From Paguma larvata (lineage: Eukaryota > Chordata > Mammalia > Carnivora > Viverridae), in assembly GCA_030068075.1 (NCBI GenBank), contig CM057832.1, positions 77,003,002 to 77,067,001 of the forward strand: a stretch of 64,000 bases of DNA, written 5' to 3'. The notes under the pieces were generated by a model, which saw only the letters and a program-made list of their open reading frames with translations, was not told the DNA's origin and ran no database searches. Below, piece after piece: positions 1-11,814 of the stretch. The first letter of the stretch is position 1, and each line of letters starts with the position of its first letter. A program made the translations under genes and the position numbers.

Positions 1-1577
1 TCCCCAGAAATGACAAGTCTTAAAATTCTAACTAGCGGCTAAGGCCTCTATTTTATGACTCAGACTTTCAGTTCTTGTTAGGAGACAGGAGGAACACAGT
101 ACGTCTTTATTTAGTTTTCTCCAAAGCTACTAATCAGCTAAGATTACTATGAAGGTTGAAGTTATGGGACCATTGAATCCTCTCTGTTTTCAGGGGCGGA
201 AGACATACTGTGATTCCCTGTTTTATATTAAATTTCCTTTCTAAGGACCAGCCATGAATGCATTTTTAAAAATTTTTAGAGGAGATTTTTCAAATCCACT
301 TGGATCATTCAATGTCTTCACTTGCTTTGGGGATAATGTGAGGAAAGCCAAGCATGTCAGGAACCACGGGATAAAAAAACGGAGTCAGTCCCTTCAAAGT
401 TCACTGCATTTTTTTTCACGTGCTATAAATGGTATATGAGAGTCAATTGAACTCTTTCCTCTGACCTCTGTCCCACCTCACTCCCACGCCCATCTGGAGG
501 ACAAAAACAGGTGAATGCTCTCTCTGTCTACTCAGACTTTCTGAGAGTTCCAGCCATGGCATTGATAATTTTCCCGTACAGTTAATCTAACCTGTGACAT
601 CACTTCATCGTGGTGACTCACATTTGGGTAGTATCGCGAGACTTAGGATATTTGCCTGTTTGAGCCTTACACAACCCAGTGTGATAGGTGGAAAAGGAGC
701 TGCTGTGTTCCTGTTACACAACAGGAAAAAAAAGGGAGGCTTTGCAAGGCCAGTGATGACTAAAGCCTGTCAGCCAGTAGGTACAAGGGCTGGCTCGCCT
801 GACTTCCCGGGCCTGTGTTGATTTCACCACATTGTTTTGCTTCTTTCCAGTCTTATATGAATTTCCACCTACCATGTTGCAGCAAATGTAACATTTATAT
901 TTTTCTCATGGGACATGAATCAGCAAACTAGGGAAGCTAATTTAGACAGTTCTCTGGACAGGTTGCTCTGGAGAGAAGTACCCATTTATATCTCTGTGAA
1001 GACTGGGCAGCCTTTGCGTGAAATGCCATATATATCTTCCAGCCAAAACCAAAGTGGCAATTAATGCCTAGAGTAGAAAAATGAGTCGCCCAAGAAAACT
1101 TTCGGAGATTCCAGGTTGAAGATCAATTTTAAAAACTCTTAACCTGTATTGATACTAATTCTAAGGGCTGGAGAGTAATTGAAAGTATGCTTATAATTCC
1201 ACAAATATGTTTAGATTTCATGTTGTTGCATCTCATGAGATTCTGAAGGCATGAACTCAGGCTTATTTGCTTTTATATTATTGCAGATCAGCACAATGCC
1301 TTGAATTTAATAAGCATTTGGTAAATATTTGGTTTCGTTCTTCAGCATTTGACAGATACCCATACGCCACGCTCTGGCCTAAGGTGACAAGTCATTGTGT
1401 GCCTCGACAGAGCTTTAACCAAAACTTCCTTGTTCTCATGACATGTGCACAGACACAGTTTATTCTTTAATAGCTTCACTGATAAGGATAATGTTTGCAT
1501 TCCTATTTCCAACCATAGTATTTGTTGATTAAACTGAATTTTTAGCTTATCAATCATTATAACTTGGTAATAAACCA
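1..1577. other. Non-coding stretch with no recognised gene
   Basis: Only short chance open frames (61-75 codons) with no family resemblance. No SINE is present. The one suggestion of a repeat is a weak L2/MIR-like tail near 1283-1335. Otherwise it reads as ordinary unique or very old repeat-derived sequence. Confidence 0.6.
1283..1335. repeat. L2/MIR-like terminal remnant
   Basis: The order 'cagcacaatgcctt ... taagcatttggtaaatattt' follows the widespread mammalian repeat ending that reads roughly 'cagtgcctggcacatagtaggtgctcaataaatattt'. It is short and diverged, so whether it is L2 or inverted MIR is not settled. Confidence 0.35.
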
Positions 1578-1628
1578 GTGTGTGTGTGTGTGTGTGTGTG
1601 CGTGTGCGTGTGTGTGTTGTGTGTGTGC
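1578..1628 (+). repeat. (TG)n microsatellite
   Basis: About 50 bp of TG dinucleotides, interrupted by two CG variants (gcgtgtgcg) and one TTG slip. The interruptions mean it is not a perfect array. The antisense frame reading a threonine/histidine run here is an artefact of the repeat. Confidence 0.9.
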
Positions 1629-1779
1629 AGGGATGAAAAGACCAGCAATAGGTTTGGATTTTATAAGCAAGTAGGCATTTCTGTACCATTCCTTAGCATG
1701 GCGTCCCCTTCCTTCATTTTATAGAAAATAATTCTTGGCCAAGTATGTTCATTTTAAGATAAAAAAATAAAAAGAAATA

Positions 1780-1936
1780 CCTGTTACATATTATCATATA
1801 TGTTTATAATACAACATAATATATTATAAAATATATACTTAATATACTTTTTATATCTTATAAGTTATATTTTTATAATTACATATGATATATACTTAAT
1901 ATATGCATATATTCATATGTATATGTGTGTGCATGT
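1780..1936. repeat. AT-rich low-complexity block
   Basis: About 155 bp made almost entirely of A and T, with many overlapping TATA/ATAT words and a short GTGTGTG end. No protein signal. It could be a degenerate (TA)n microsatellite. Confidence 0.8.
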
Positions 1937-2095
1937 CTTTCTCTTTTCCAAAGGAAATATATTTAATGAATCACTTATTATCTACTTCCTTTTATCTTAA
2001 GGTCAATAAATATGTATAGACATTAGTACAATGTATACAAATCCTGAAAGACCAAGAATTATCCCTCAGAAAACATTATGTCCATTAGAATTTTT

Positions 2096-2228
2096 CAATG
2101 TATGGTGATGGATGTTAACTAGACTTACTTTGGTGATCATTTTGCAATATATATAAATATCAAATCATTATATTGTACAATTGAAACCAACGTAATATTG
2201 TAAGTCGATGATACCTCAATAAAAAAAA
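2096..2228 (+). mobile_element. LINE-1 3' end, strongly 5'-truncated
   Basis: The text 'ggtgatggatgttaactaga', then a 'gatcattttgcaatatata' block and 'acctcaataaaaaaaaa', is the typical 3' UTR end of a carnivore L1 followed by its A tail. Probable TSDs are ATTAGAATTTTT (2084-2095) and ATTGGACTTTTT (2229-2240), 10 of 12 matching. Only the last ~130 bp of the element was inserted. Confidence 0.75.
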
Positions 2229-2240
2229 ATTGGACTTTTT

Positions 2241-2559
2241 TTCAGTCAAAAGGATCAGAAATCAACTCTGGCTAAGCGGAAAGAGATTTTTATGTCAGAC
2301 AAAACACAAAATCCCTTAGAGGAAGTTTGGAGAATCAAACTCAGAATCAGCACAGAGTAAGAACTAAGGTCACTGGACTTGCATTCCCTCTTTTCGGGCT
2401 GTTTCTACTGCTGGAATGAATAAATGAATGCCAATCATTATTGCCATTTTGTGCTCAAGACCCTTGGTTCGAAGTTCAGGGTCCTGAGAAAGAGAACTCA
2501 GCTGGTTTAGCTTTAGCCTTTTGTTCACACTTAAGTTGAGAATTGGGGAAATGATGCAG
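2241..2559. other. Unassigned non-coding stretch
   Basis: Nothing recognisable: no open frame of note, no SINE and no clear simple repeat. Confidence 0.5.
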
Positions 2560-2940
2560 CAGCAACCACATGTCCTGAGGTTGCCATCCTAACCCCCCAG
2601 GATTTCAGAATGTGGTCTTGTTTGGAGGCAGAATCGTCACAGAGGTGATCAAATTAAAATGAGGCCATTAGGTTTGGGCCCTAATGCAATATGAGTGGTG
2701 TCTTTTTATAAAAAGAGAAATTTAGACACCCCGCAACCATGCACATATGAAATTTAAGACATTATGGAGGCTTGGCAAGTTAAAATTGGATGGGGAAAGC
2801 CAGCAGGCTGGAGACTCAGGAAAAGAGTTACAGTTTGGAGTCCAAGGGTAGTCTGCTGATGAACTAGAAAGAGCTAATGTTGCAGATGAAGTCCAAAGGC
2901 AGTCTGCTGGCAGAATTTCCTCTGGTTTGGGGGACATCGG
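2560..2940 (-). repeat. Old interspersed repeat, antisense (family not resolved)
   Basis: The first 150 bp ('cagaatgtggtcttgtttgg', 'gatcaaattaaaatgaggcc', 'gggccctaatgcaatatgag') is the reverse complement of a common mammalian repeat whose forward copies lie at about 3150-3590 and 63110-63530. The rest of the interval is less certain. The frame on the minus strand at 2722-2937 is a by-product. Confidence 0.5.
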
Positions 2941-3590
2941 CCTATGTTCTATTTAGGCTCTCAACTGATTAGCTGCAGCCCACCCACATAAGGAGTGTAA
3001 TCTGCTTTATTCAAAGATTTAAATGTAAATCTCATTCAAAAAGACCCTCACAGAAAGATACATTATAATTTTGCCCAAATATCTGGGCCTCCTACGGTCT
3101 AGCCAGGTTGACACATAAAATTAACCATCACACATGGCTATTCCTCTGTGTTTACATCCCTAGTACCTCTCCGTGTGTCCAAATTTCTTCTTGTAAGGAG
3201 GCTGATCAGACTGAATTAGCACTCACCTTGACAGCCTCATTTTAACTTAGTCACCTCTTTAAAGGCCTGAACTCCCAATCTAGTCATATTTTGGGGCACC
3301 TGGGTGGCTCAGTTGGTTGAGTGTCCAACTCTAGATTTCGGCTTAGATCACGATCTCACAGTTATGAGATTGAGCCATATGTTGGGCTCTGTGCTGATAG
3401 CTCAGGGCCTCCTTGGGATTCTTTCTCTCCCTTTCTCTGCACTTCCCCAGCTCTCTCTCTCTCTCTCTCTCTCAAAATAAATACATAAATATAAAAAAAA
3501 AAAAAAAACCCAGTCACATTTTGCGGTAGTGAGGGTTAGGACTTCAACATATAAATTTGGAGGGAGACACCATTCACCTCACAATGTTAT
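2941..3590 (+). repeat. Old interspersed repeats split by a SINE
   Basis: 2941-3135 matches a common mammalian repeat block ending 'gttgacacataaaattaacc'. 3150-3292 and 3509-3590 are the two halves of a second family ('cctcattttaacttagtcac ... gttaggacttcaacatataa'). The SINE at 3293-3508 sits between the halves. Family names are not resolved; the 3' end of an old L1M subfamily is possible. Confidence 0.55.
3293..3508 (+). mobile_element. SINEC_Fc-type carnivore SINE
   Basis: Full-length order: head 'ggggcacctgggtggctcag', B-box region, CT-rich tract, AATAAATA, then A16. Probable TSDs are AGTCATATTTT just before the element and AGTCACATTTT just after the A tail (10 of 11). It is diverged, so it is an older copy. 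It splits an older repeat. Confidence 0.92.
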
Positions 3591-4115
3591 AATTACTGCT
3601 ACAATTTACTGCCACTACAATCTCACTACTACTACCACTGTTCATAGCTCCTTACCGTTTTCTTCCTATAACCATTATTCTATAAAGTTCCTTCCAGTTT
3701 CAATTTCTAGTGTTTCTACAAATTAGATTGTATACAGATGGCACCAAGAAGCTCGAATGTTCTACGAAGATTGCACACAAATTTAGCCAGAGTTAGTTCA
3801 TGAAACACAGTTTAGATAACTCTTGGAGAATAGTTCAGGATGCAGGAATGTTGGCCAAAAGTAAATGCCAAACCATAAAGAAGGTAGACCGGGAAGATTG
3901 GAAAAGCCGAGACAGTCCAGCCAAGGGGAGTTTGAAACTGTCTGTGGTCACCAACAAGAGGGTTATCCTCACTTAAGCATGCAAAGCATTCTGGGGCTGA
4001 AGACTCAGCAGCAGGTGTTCATTAGATGTCACTCAAATGGCTGGTCTGGTTTCCTCAATAATAATTGCCTAAGGAACATTTACCCTTTATTCTTCTTCCA
4101 AGCATCAATTATATA
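3591..4115. other. Unassigned non-coding stretch
   Basis: A 93-codon frame (3865-4146) has no recognisable domain and runs into the transposon at 4116, so it is not called as a gene. No other structure is apparent. Confidence 0.5.
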
Positions 4116-4361
4116 TAGTAAAACTTTGGTTTGCGAGCATAATTAATTCCCAGAACACGCTTGTAATCCAAAGTATTTGTGTATCTAAGTGAATTTTAAG
4201 AACCATTGGCTCGGTTGTGATCATGTGATGTTCAGTGTCATGTACGACTCATATCGCAAGACATCATTCATTTATCAAGTTAAAATTTATTAAACGAGAA
4301 ATGTTTGCTCGTCTTGCAGAACACTCACACAACAAGTTACTCTCAATCCAAAGTTTTAGTG
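4116..4361 (-). mobile_element. TA-flanked miniature DNA transposon (Tigger/mariner-like MITE)
   Basis: About 246 bp with terminal inverted repeats: 'tagtaaaactttggtttgcg' at the left and the complement of 'cactaaaactttggattgag' at the right. The left flank is TA, the Tc1/mariner target. Internal sequence ('gtttgctcgtcttgcagaac', 'atcaagttaaaatttattaa') matches the reverse complement of the element at 49343-49583. No transposase is encoded. Confidence 0.75.
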
Positions 4362-4420
4362 CAATTGTATTTACTGATTTCATGGTGACCTCTAGAAAAT
4401 AATTAAGAAATATTGCCAGT

Positions 4421-4638
4421 GGGGGCGCCTGGGTGGCTCAGTCAGTTAAGCGTCTGACTTGGACTCAGGTCATGATATCACAGTTTGTGAGTTCGAGCCC
4501 CGCGTGGGGGTCTGTGCTGACAACTTAGAGCCTGCTTCAGATTCTGTGTCTCCCTCTCTTTCTACCCCTCCCCCATTCATGCTTGCTCTCTCTCACTCTC
4601 AAAAAAAATAAACATTAAAAAATTAAAAAAAAAAAAGA
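4421..4638 (+). mobile_element. SINEC_Fc-type SINE with perfect TSD
   Basis: Head 'gggggcgcctgggtggctca' and tail 'aaaaaaaataaacattaaaa'. Perfect 16-bp TSDs AAGAAATATTGCCAGT lie at 4405-4420 and from 4639. The body keeps CpGs in the B-box region, so it is fairly young. Confidence 0.97.
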
Positions 4639-4655
4639 AAGAAATATTGCCAGTG

Positions 4656-5775
4656 AAGAGAAGTGAAGTGGTGAATCCAGGTAGCAAATGCGTATGAATA
4701 TTCATTCATAGCCGACAGATTTTGTAACAGGCCAGCAAATAATGGGTTTTCTCCATGTGAATTAAATTGTACGTGCAAAGATACTAAGAGTCCCAAAGGT
4801 GAACCCTGAGTTATTTTTAAGTTTGTGTCTCTCACTGAGCCTCCTTCAGTGTCTTTCACTGTTCGGAAGACATTTGCTGAGTTCAGTAGAAAGAAGATGT
4901 CCAGATTCTGATGATGTTGGCTCCGCTGCCGCTCCATCGCTCGTGAAACAATGTGTACCATGTTCAACGACTCAGCTAGCCATGGAACAAAATGAGGTCA
5001 CCAACACGGACTTGCCCTGGACCAGAACATAGTCCACAGGTCCAGTCAGCCCAGTCACTGATTGAGCCTGTGCTGTGTGAGACGCTGCAGAGTTGGTCAT
5101 CCATTAAGGCAGACTGTGTGCACATGAGTATCCATAATTCAAGGCAATTTGCTCTATTAATAGAGATATAAATAATGTACTGGGCATGGGAACATGGCTA
5201 GGATAAGGCAGGAAACCGAAACGGGTGCCAGATTGTGGAGCGGTTTGAAGGCTGAGCATCACTTTAACCGCCCCTGATAAATTCTTCTCTTGCCATTCTT
5301 AAAGGTGGACGACAAATGGAGACACCAAACCTAGACAGCCTTGTTACCCTAATAGGCACCAGAATGGAGTAGTCTGATGGTCCTGAGACCACTTCAGGGA
5401 ATAACACCATTTTAGTGATTAAAAAGTTGAATCTCATTCTCTCTAGAACATTCGGTTATGGACAATTATGTACTAATTTCTCTGTATTTTCATCAATATT
5501 ATCGAAGCAAGCCAGATTTTCAACTCTTTAACGCCCTAGGCAACAAGCTAAAAATGATTAAAGGACGGATATTTACATAATCCCCCCAAGGCCACCGTTA
5601 GGTAGGTAGTTATAGACCAGTACACGCCTCCTGGTTCCCATCTTTCTCTGGGACTGACATGAAAGAGGGGAAAGAATCCGTGTAAGGGGAGAAGGTGGTT
5701 CACAACTAAAGGACTGGGAGGGAGGGGAAGGTTAGACACGGAGTACAAGCCAGGCAGATGGGAGAGAGCCCAGGT
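4656..5775. other. Unassigned non-coding stretch
   Basis: Small overlapping frames on both strands (up to 114 codons at 4623-4967 minus, partly SINE tail) with no family match. No repeat was confidently recognised. Confidence 0.5.
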
Positions 5776-5809
5776 GGGGGCGGGGGGTGGATGGGAAAGG
5801 GGAAGGGGG
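5776..5809 (+). other. Potential G-quadruplex motif
   Basis: Five G runs on the plus strand: G5, G6, G3, G4 and G5, separated by C, TGGAT, AAA and AA. This meets the usual G3+ with 1-7 base loops rule. It lies about 30 bp upstream of the SINE at 5837. Confidence 0.7.
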
Positions 5810-5836
5810 CAGTTAGTTGTAATAAATAAAATGTGA

Positions 5837-6060
5837 GGGGTGCCTGGGTGGCTCCGTCGGTTAAGCGTCCGACTTCGGCTCAGGTCATGATCTCGCAGTT
5901 CGTGGGTTTGAGCCCCGCATCGGGCTCTGTGCTGACAGCTCAGAGCCCGGAGCCTGCTGCGGATTCTGTGTCTCCCTCTCTCTCTCTGGCCCTCCCCTAC
6001 TCATGCTCTGTCTCTGTCTCTCAAAAATAAATAAATAAATATTCAAAAATTAAAAAAATA
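5837..6060 (+). mobile_element. SINEC_Fc-type SINE
   Basis: Near full length: 'ggggtgcctgggtggctccg', 'gactTCGGCTCAGGTCATGA' region, CT-rich stretch, and a tail of AAAAATAAATAAATAAATATTC plus A-rich sequence. TSDs are not clear because both flanks are A-rich. Several CpGs are retained. Confidence 0.95.
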
Positions 6061-7674
6061 AATAAAAAGTAAAACATGAAAGAATTGAAGAAAGGAGAGA
6101 AATGGAGGTACGATGGGTATGATTTGGATTTCTGGAATGTTCTCCGAGAGATACAAGCAAAGAACAGATTTCCTTTTTAATTTGGGAGAGGAGAGGAGAT
6201 GAGATGAACTGTGCGTCCTAAATGTCACATTGTTCAGAGCCAGAAACCTTGGGGTCTCCAATTTTTTAGGATTTCAATAAAACCTATGACACGTTGGCTG
6301 AGGTGAAACGCCACTCATGTCCACCCAACATCTCCTAACTCGTCACTAAATTCTGATTTAACCCAGAAAACCATTTTCTTAACCTAGTGATACAATTTCA
6401 GGACAATGGATAAGAAAATAAAACAATTTAGGGATTTTAATTAGGACATGGGTGGTGGTTGTTGTTGCCTAACTCCCTATTATTTTTCCCAGAAGCAAGC
6501 TACTTGAAGTATCTAGGTCAGAAATGAAAACCTCTCTGCGCCAACTGAATCACAAATGTAAGCGGTTAACGGAAGACTCCTCATTTCTTTACAATCTATA
6601 GAATACATTAGCCAGTTAATGTTAATCTTTTAAAATGCCGTGTCTTTTATTTACAACAAGAAGATACGCATGTGTGTGTATGTGTGTGTATATCCACGAG
6701 CGACATGCACTGACATATTTATCAAATGAAGCATGGAGTAATCACTACGATGTAGTAATAACCACACACAAAAACACAGCCTTGCAATTTGCTTATTGTT
6801 AATATCTGAGAGCAAAAGTTCTTGGAGTCTCAAAAAAAAAAGTTCCTGGAGTCTCAAAGCTGTAGCCCAAATAATTAAAAAACGAACGAATAATTTATTG
6901 CTGAGTGCTCCAGAAAATCTTTACCTTCCCTCAAGCCAGCTCAGAGATTATACATAGGTTATCATACTTAAAGGGACCGAATATTTGCCTGCAGACCTAA
7001 GATAGTTCTAAAACAAACGACTGGGTGAGCGGAAGGATCATGCAATCTGCAGCAGACAGATACTCATTGAGAGCCCCTGATGTCCCCGAGGTCAGAGTGG
7101 GGAAAGGAATCTGACACAGAGGGAGGATGGCCTTTGCGCAGACATCGTGTTATAAACTGCTCATCAGCCCGGCTTGTAACACACCATCGTGTAATGGCAT
7201 TAACGTGACAACCGGCTGGAAATTGCTCACTCAGAACGTGAGTAAATGTCGGTTTTGCATGAACAATAGTCACATCTGGATATGCTTATATGATGCACAT
7301 AAAACAGTGGTGGGAAGCCCTTTGCAGTTTTGCTTAAAGGAAGAATTTCATCCTTTGGTTGAATAAAAGCAAAACAGAGTTGTAAATGCAAGTATTCCTG
7401 TTCCCTGAGGATTGTGAGATGAAAACATCTCTCTTTTTGATGAAGACTGGTAGAAGGGGGTAGGCTGAGCCTCAGTTTTTACCCCAGGTCCTTGTCTCCG
7501 GAGTCCCTTCCAGTCCCGACCCGCATCCCAGGAAAGGAGAGGATGGGTTTGGAAAAAAGAAGAAAATGGCTCCAGAATCAATCTAGGACAAAGGCGGATC
7601 CTGGCAACCCACGGGTGTGTTGTTTGGCCAACATAGTGTTTTCAAATGGAGAAAACTTGTTTAAAATAAATCCA
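6061..7674. other. Unassigned non-coding stretch
   Basis: Contains a short TG/TA repeat (6669-6692) and a small direct duplication (6815-6858). Frames of 60-80 codons overlap on both strands with no recognisable product. Confidence 0.5.
6815..6858 (+). repeat. Short direct duplication
   Basis: AAAGTTCTTGGAGTCTCAAA (6815-6834) is followed by AAAGTTCCTGGAGTCTCAAA (6839-6858), 19 of 20 identical, with an A-rich link. This is a ~24-bp tandem duplication. Confidence 0.85.
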
Positions 7675-7860
7675 GGGGTGCCTGGGGGGCTCAGTCATTA
7701 AATGGACTTCAGCTCAGGTCGTGATCTCAGGATTGGTGAGTTGGAGACCTGCGTTGGGCTCTCTGCTGCCAGCACAGAATCAGCTTCAGATCTTCAGTCT
7801 CTTTCTCTCCGCCCCTCCCCTGCTGTTCTCTCTCTCTCAAAAATAATACTGTTAAATTAA
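7675..7860 (+). mobile_element. SINEC-type SINE, diverged
   Basis: Head 'ggggtgcctggggggctcag' with a short deletion, 'ctcaggtcgtgatctcagga', CT-rich tract, and tail CAAAAATAATACTG. Flanks 'gtttaaaataaatcc' and 'tgttaaattaaactg' may be a decayed TSD. It directly abuts the polypurine tract that follows. Confidence 0.88.
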
Positions 7861-8157
7861 ACTGTGAAGAAGAAGAAGGAGAAGAAGGAGAAGAAGGGGA
7901 AGGAGGAGAAGGAGGAGAAGGAGGAGAAGAAGGAGAAGAAGAACAAGGAGGAGGAGGAGGAGGAGGGGGAGGAGGGAGAGGAGGAGGGGGAGGAGAAGAA
8001 GAAGAAGAAGAAGAAGAAGGGGAAGAAGGGGAAGAAGGAGAAGAAGGAGAAGGAGAAGGAGGAGGAGGAGAAGAAGAAGAAGAAGAAGGAAGAGGAGGAG
8101 GAGGAGGAGGAGGAGGAGGAGGAGGAGGAGGAGGAGAAGGAGAAGAAGAAAGACGAA
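7861..8157 (+). repeat. Long polypurine (GAA/GGA)n tract
   Basis: About 295 bp almost wholly A and G on the plus strand, built from AAG, GAG and AAGG units. It includes a near-pure GGA block around 8093-8136 and only a few pyrimidines. It generates spurious Lys/Glu, Pro/Ser, Leu and Phe runs in several frames. It starts next to the 3' tail of the SINE at 7675. Confidence 0.95.
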
Positions 8158-10939
8158 AGAAATGGCCCTGAAGAGCCTGTTGCATGGCAACTGGATGTCT
8201 CAAACACATGGATAGAATGGAAAGGAATCTGACAGGCAAGAGGAAGGAAGTGCTGCCATGTTCTGTCTTCACCTCCCGCCTGTCAATCTCCTCCATCCCC
8301 TCCACACCTCAAGCCCTAGGGAGAGAAGCATGGTTGCAAAAACACTTTCCGATAGTTGGGAACAGCACAAGACTCGTGTCCGACTCACACTAGAGGCAAC
8401 GAAGGTAGAGGATAGACGGTCCTGGGGAAATGCGGAGGTAGGAGACGGCCGAATGCATTTGGGGGTGGAGCCAACAGAGAGCTGCTGTGCTGGAATTGTA
8501 TTATGACTCGGAGTTTGCCTAAGCAAGAGATAGGAATGTTTTCCATTCGCCAGAATGAGCTCAGGAGAGAGGGGCCTCTGTTATTCCTGTGTCCTGTCAA
8601 GTTGGGCTGCGTGGAGGTATGAGGTGACTTTAATGGAAGAAGGCTGCATGTGTACTCCAGATATCCAAGGACGGAGCGCATCCTTGCTACTGGACACCTG
8701 GGATACAGATGCATCCATGGGGGTAAATCACCCTACAGGAGAGAGAGACTCAGCCAGGCCAGAGTCTGAGATTGCCACATAGGGGAGAGAATCCATTTTT
8801 GCCCCAAGTCCCTACCAGCCAAGTCTTCCAAAACAAGGCTACTTTTATCATCTGCCAAGTCTGAGAGCCAAAGCCACCTAGCCAAGTAGACAATGTCTTA
8901 TGTGTTTCCCTCTCCCCTCTCCCACGCTACATTTGACCCTGGGGAGGCGGTGAGTAGAGAACGTGAAGGAGAAAAAGGAGATAAACTTTCTCCCACTCCC
9001 TGCTGGAGGCTTCAGGCTGAAACAGGAGAGATTGCAGGATTTCAGATTTCAGGCAGGAGCGATTCGACGTTAAATTATATTTGGATGGCCCTGGGCGTTG
9101 TCAAGAGTGAATTAAAGCTATGTTTATGACTTAAAATGACCACAGGACCATTGTTTGCCTTCCTGAACAGAAAAGACATTGGGGTCACTAAAGGATAAAG
9201 GGAAAGTAGGAACCATAAACAAAAAATGCATTTGCTCAAAATCCATATCTCATGCGTCATGTGTACGCATCATATAAACAGGGATAATTTTGATAGGTAG
9301 CAGTGTTATTTCCTCTTCTTGAGAAGCAGCTTTTAATAGTGAATTGTTGCCAGAGTTGCCATAATAGGCTTTTTCTAATTCCTTATTCTTAGGGCAAAAT
9401 CTGGGCAAAGCCTACTGATGGAACGGTGGTAGTGACTACAGGTCATGCCGCAGGTCTGAGAACTGAGGGTGAGTGGAAAAGCCTTAGAGACAATTTTATT
9501 AGGGAATGGTGCACCTCCCTGGTAATGTTGATTCAGCCACTTCCCCTCCCTCGAAATTTAGGGCTTTCTTCAAATTTTGGAAATCTGAACAGTTGTGGTA
9601 TCATGCCTCATGCCTCAGTGCTCAAGTTTCTGTGATCTGTCAGTCAAGCGGAATCCTTAGAAGCACCAACTGGCCCCACTTGGCAATGAAATTAAGGGTA
9701 GATGGAATAATTATGCTATGCACCTGTGCCTCTGTGCCACCCTAATAAAATTTCCGAAAGAGTGTCCTCATGTTCCTCACCATCGCACTCTGGAAATTTA
9801 AGTTTCTTTATAAAGGAAATTAAAAAAAAAAGGCCGCTGTGATTCAAATAAGGATTATACTCAAGATTCTGTCATTTGGAGTATTCCTAAAATATGTCTA
9901 ATCTGCCCATTAAGTCATCTTGTGGTTAATATAGTGGTTTAAATTGAAATCTGCCAAAAAATTTAGGCTTACTTCTTTACTTTAGCCTGGAAAAAATATA
10001 GCCCCACCAGTGTCTTAGATATAAGTTGTGTGTAGAAAATGGGCACTTAATAATTGAGGATTATAAGAGTGGAAAATGAAGAAATGTCCTTTTCCCCAAA
10101 GTTACTCTTCTAGACTTACAACCCTGATTCCTTCTTGCGGTTCCCTCCTTTCCACCCCTACACCTCCAAATTTTATCTGGAACAGTTTCACACTCGATGA
10201 AGCACTTTCCTTAGTTTCTGTCGTTTTGCCTTGAAGTCATAATGCTTATCTTTTAGACATTTAGTGCCTCCTCCTTCACCCCAGCCAATTGTCAGTGACA
10301 GCTATGTTTAAAAAAACAATCACCTCGGTGTCAGGAAGATCACTGCTAATTAAACTCAACCAGAGTATTTGCCGAGCGTTTGGTGTCTGTCCTTCATTGT
10401 GCATTTTCCTAAGATCTTCTTATCCCAAAGTTAATTATACCAAAAGACAGCAGATTGTCTGACCCTCAGGGGGGAATTTTTCCCCAGTTCGCGTTTTTGC
10501 TGTTATTCTTAGAGCGTTACTCTTGAGCATTTGTTGGGAAAAGTACCTTGAAAAGAAGACATAATTTATGAGAGAAATTTTAAATTTTCAGAAGGCTGAT
10601 ATTTAGTTAACATTACTATGTGACGTGAAGCAAAAATATATTCAGAAATATATGTTATTGTATTTTACCATAGAGGCATACCAACAGGCTTAGAATAAAT
10701 TGAGACTATAAACAGAAACATGTACTTCATCAATACATTAGTTGTTTATATATCATTATATGCTTAAAAGAAATATAAGGCGTGGGCCATGCTCTTGGAG
10801 ACCACATAACCTAGTTTAATGGATCTGAATCTTTTGAATTTTAGGGACTAATAACTTTTCTGGAGAAAAAAAATGGAAGAGACATTTAAGATAGAGACTT
10901 CAACTTTGTCTTCTGTCTAGCTAAACAATAAAAATGACT
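8158..10939. other. Mostly unique non-coding stretch, SINE-free
   Basis: About 2.8 kb without a recognised SINE or L1. Overlapping frames of 60-110 codons lie around 8.2-8.8 kb on both strands, with no family match. AT-rich segments around 10.3-10.45 kb hold homeodomain-type TAATTA cores, which is not evidence of function by itself. Confidence 0.5.
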
Positions 10940-11290
10940 AACATTGACAGAGAGAAATCTATACGCCAAACATGGTTCTAAGAGCTTTATTTATTTCATT
11001 TAGAACTTCTAGTAACCTTTCTGACATTTTATAAACATATATAAAACATGATTATTAATATCAAAATATTATAATAGATTATGTTACTGACATATATAAC
11101 CACATATAGCATTACATATGTGTATATTGTGTATGCATGTGTGCACATGATTGTGTGTGTATGTGTGTTTGTAGTCATTACCCCTACTTTTCGGGAAACT
11201 GAGGTCAACAGAAGTCAATAACTTCAGCAATACTGGGATTTGAATATGACCAGTCTAGGCCCCAAAACCCTTAACCACCATCCTCACATC
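10940..11290 (+). repeat. MIR-type SINE remnant split by TA/TG-rich sequence
   Basis: Left part 'catggttctaagagctttat' and right part 'gggaaactgaggtcaacaga ... tgggatttgaatatgacc' follow MIR order ('ctgttctaagcgctttac ... ggaaactgaggcacagag ... ggattcgaac'). The middle (11030-11170) has become AT- and TG-rich. Confidence 0.65.
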
Positions 11291-11797
11291 AGTTAATCCC
11301 ATTATTTTGTGAAAGACATACTAAAAAGAATAAAGAAGCCAACTAACTACAAAATAAAGATCTGTTAGACACAATGTATTTAGCTTTATGATAAAAACTA
11401 CATTATCTGCATTTTGGTCATGTTGTAAGGATGTGTAAAGACTGGCATTTGGGACCCAGAGAACAACTTTAAAGAAACAAGACCCATACTTATAAAATAT
11501 AATTAAAGTATGAGCCAATCTGTGATTCAGGCAAGCATATAGATCATAACTGCTAAAGAGGCAGGGCCCACCGTGGGCTCTGAAAGACTGAATGGTAGAA
11601 AGGAGTGGGGAGAGAATTTCAGAGAGACAGAGGACAAAGGCAAAGCTCCAAGAAGGAAATAACAGATGTGTATGAATGGCAAAGATACCAGCGTGGCTCA
11701 GTCAGAAATTTGACCCAGAATAAATGGTACAAGCTACAGGCCCATAAACTCTACAAGACTTACAGTTATCTTTGTTTGGCCTGCAGGGTAGTTTTTT
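11291..11797. other. Unassigned non-coding stretch
   Basis: No repeat or gene recognised. It ends at the first TSD of the next SINE. Confidence 0.5.
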
Positions 11798-11814
11798 AAA
11801 GCAATCTGGTTTTT

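Noticed and set aside
3293..3508. SINE A and B boxes considered as tRNA genes
   Set aside because: The tRNA-like head has no full cloverleaf or proper 3' end and is followed by the SINE body; true of all SINE copies here.
7727..8305. Long frames with Pro/Ser, Leu, Phe or Lys/Glu runs
   Set aside because: They are translations of the (GAA/GGA)n tract in different frames on both strands. All frames are open because the repeat lacks stop words. Not a gene.
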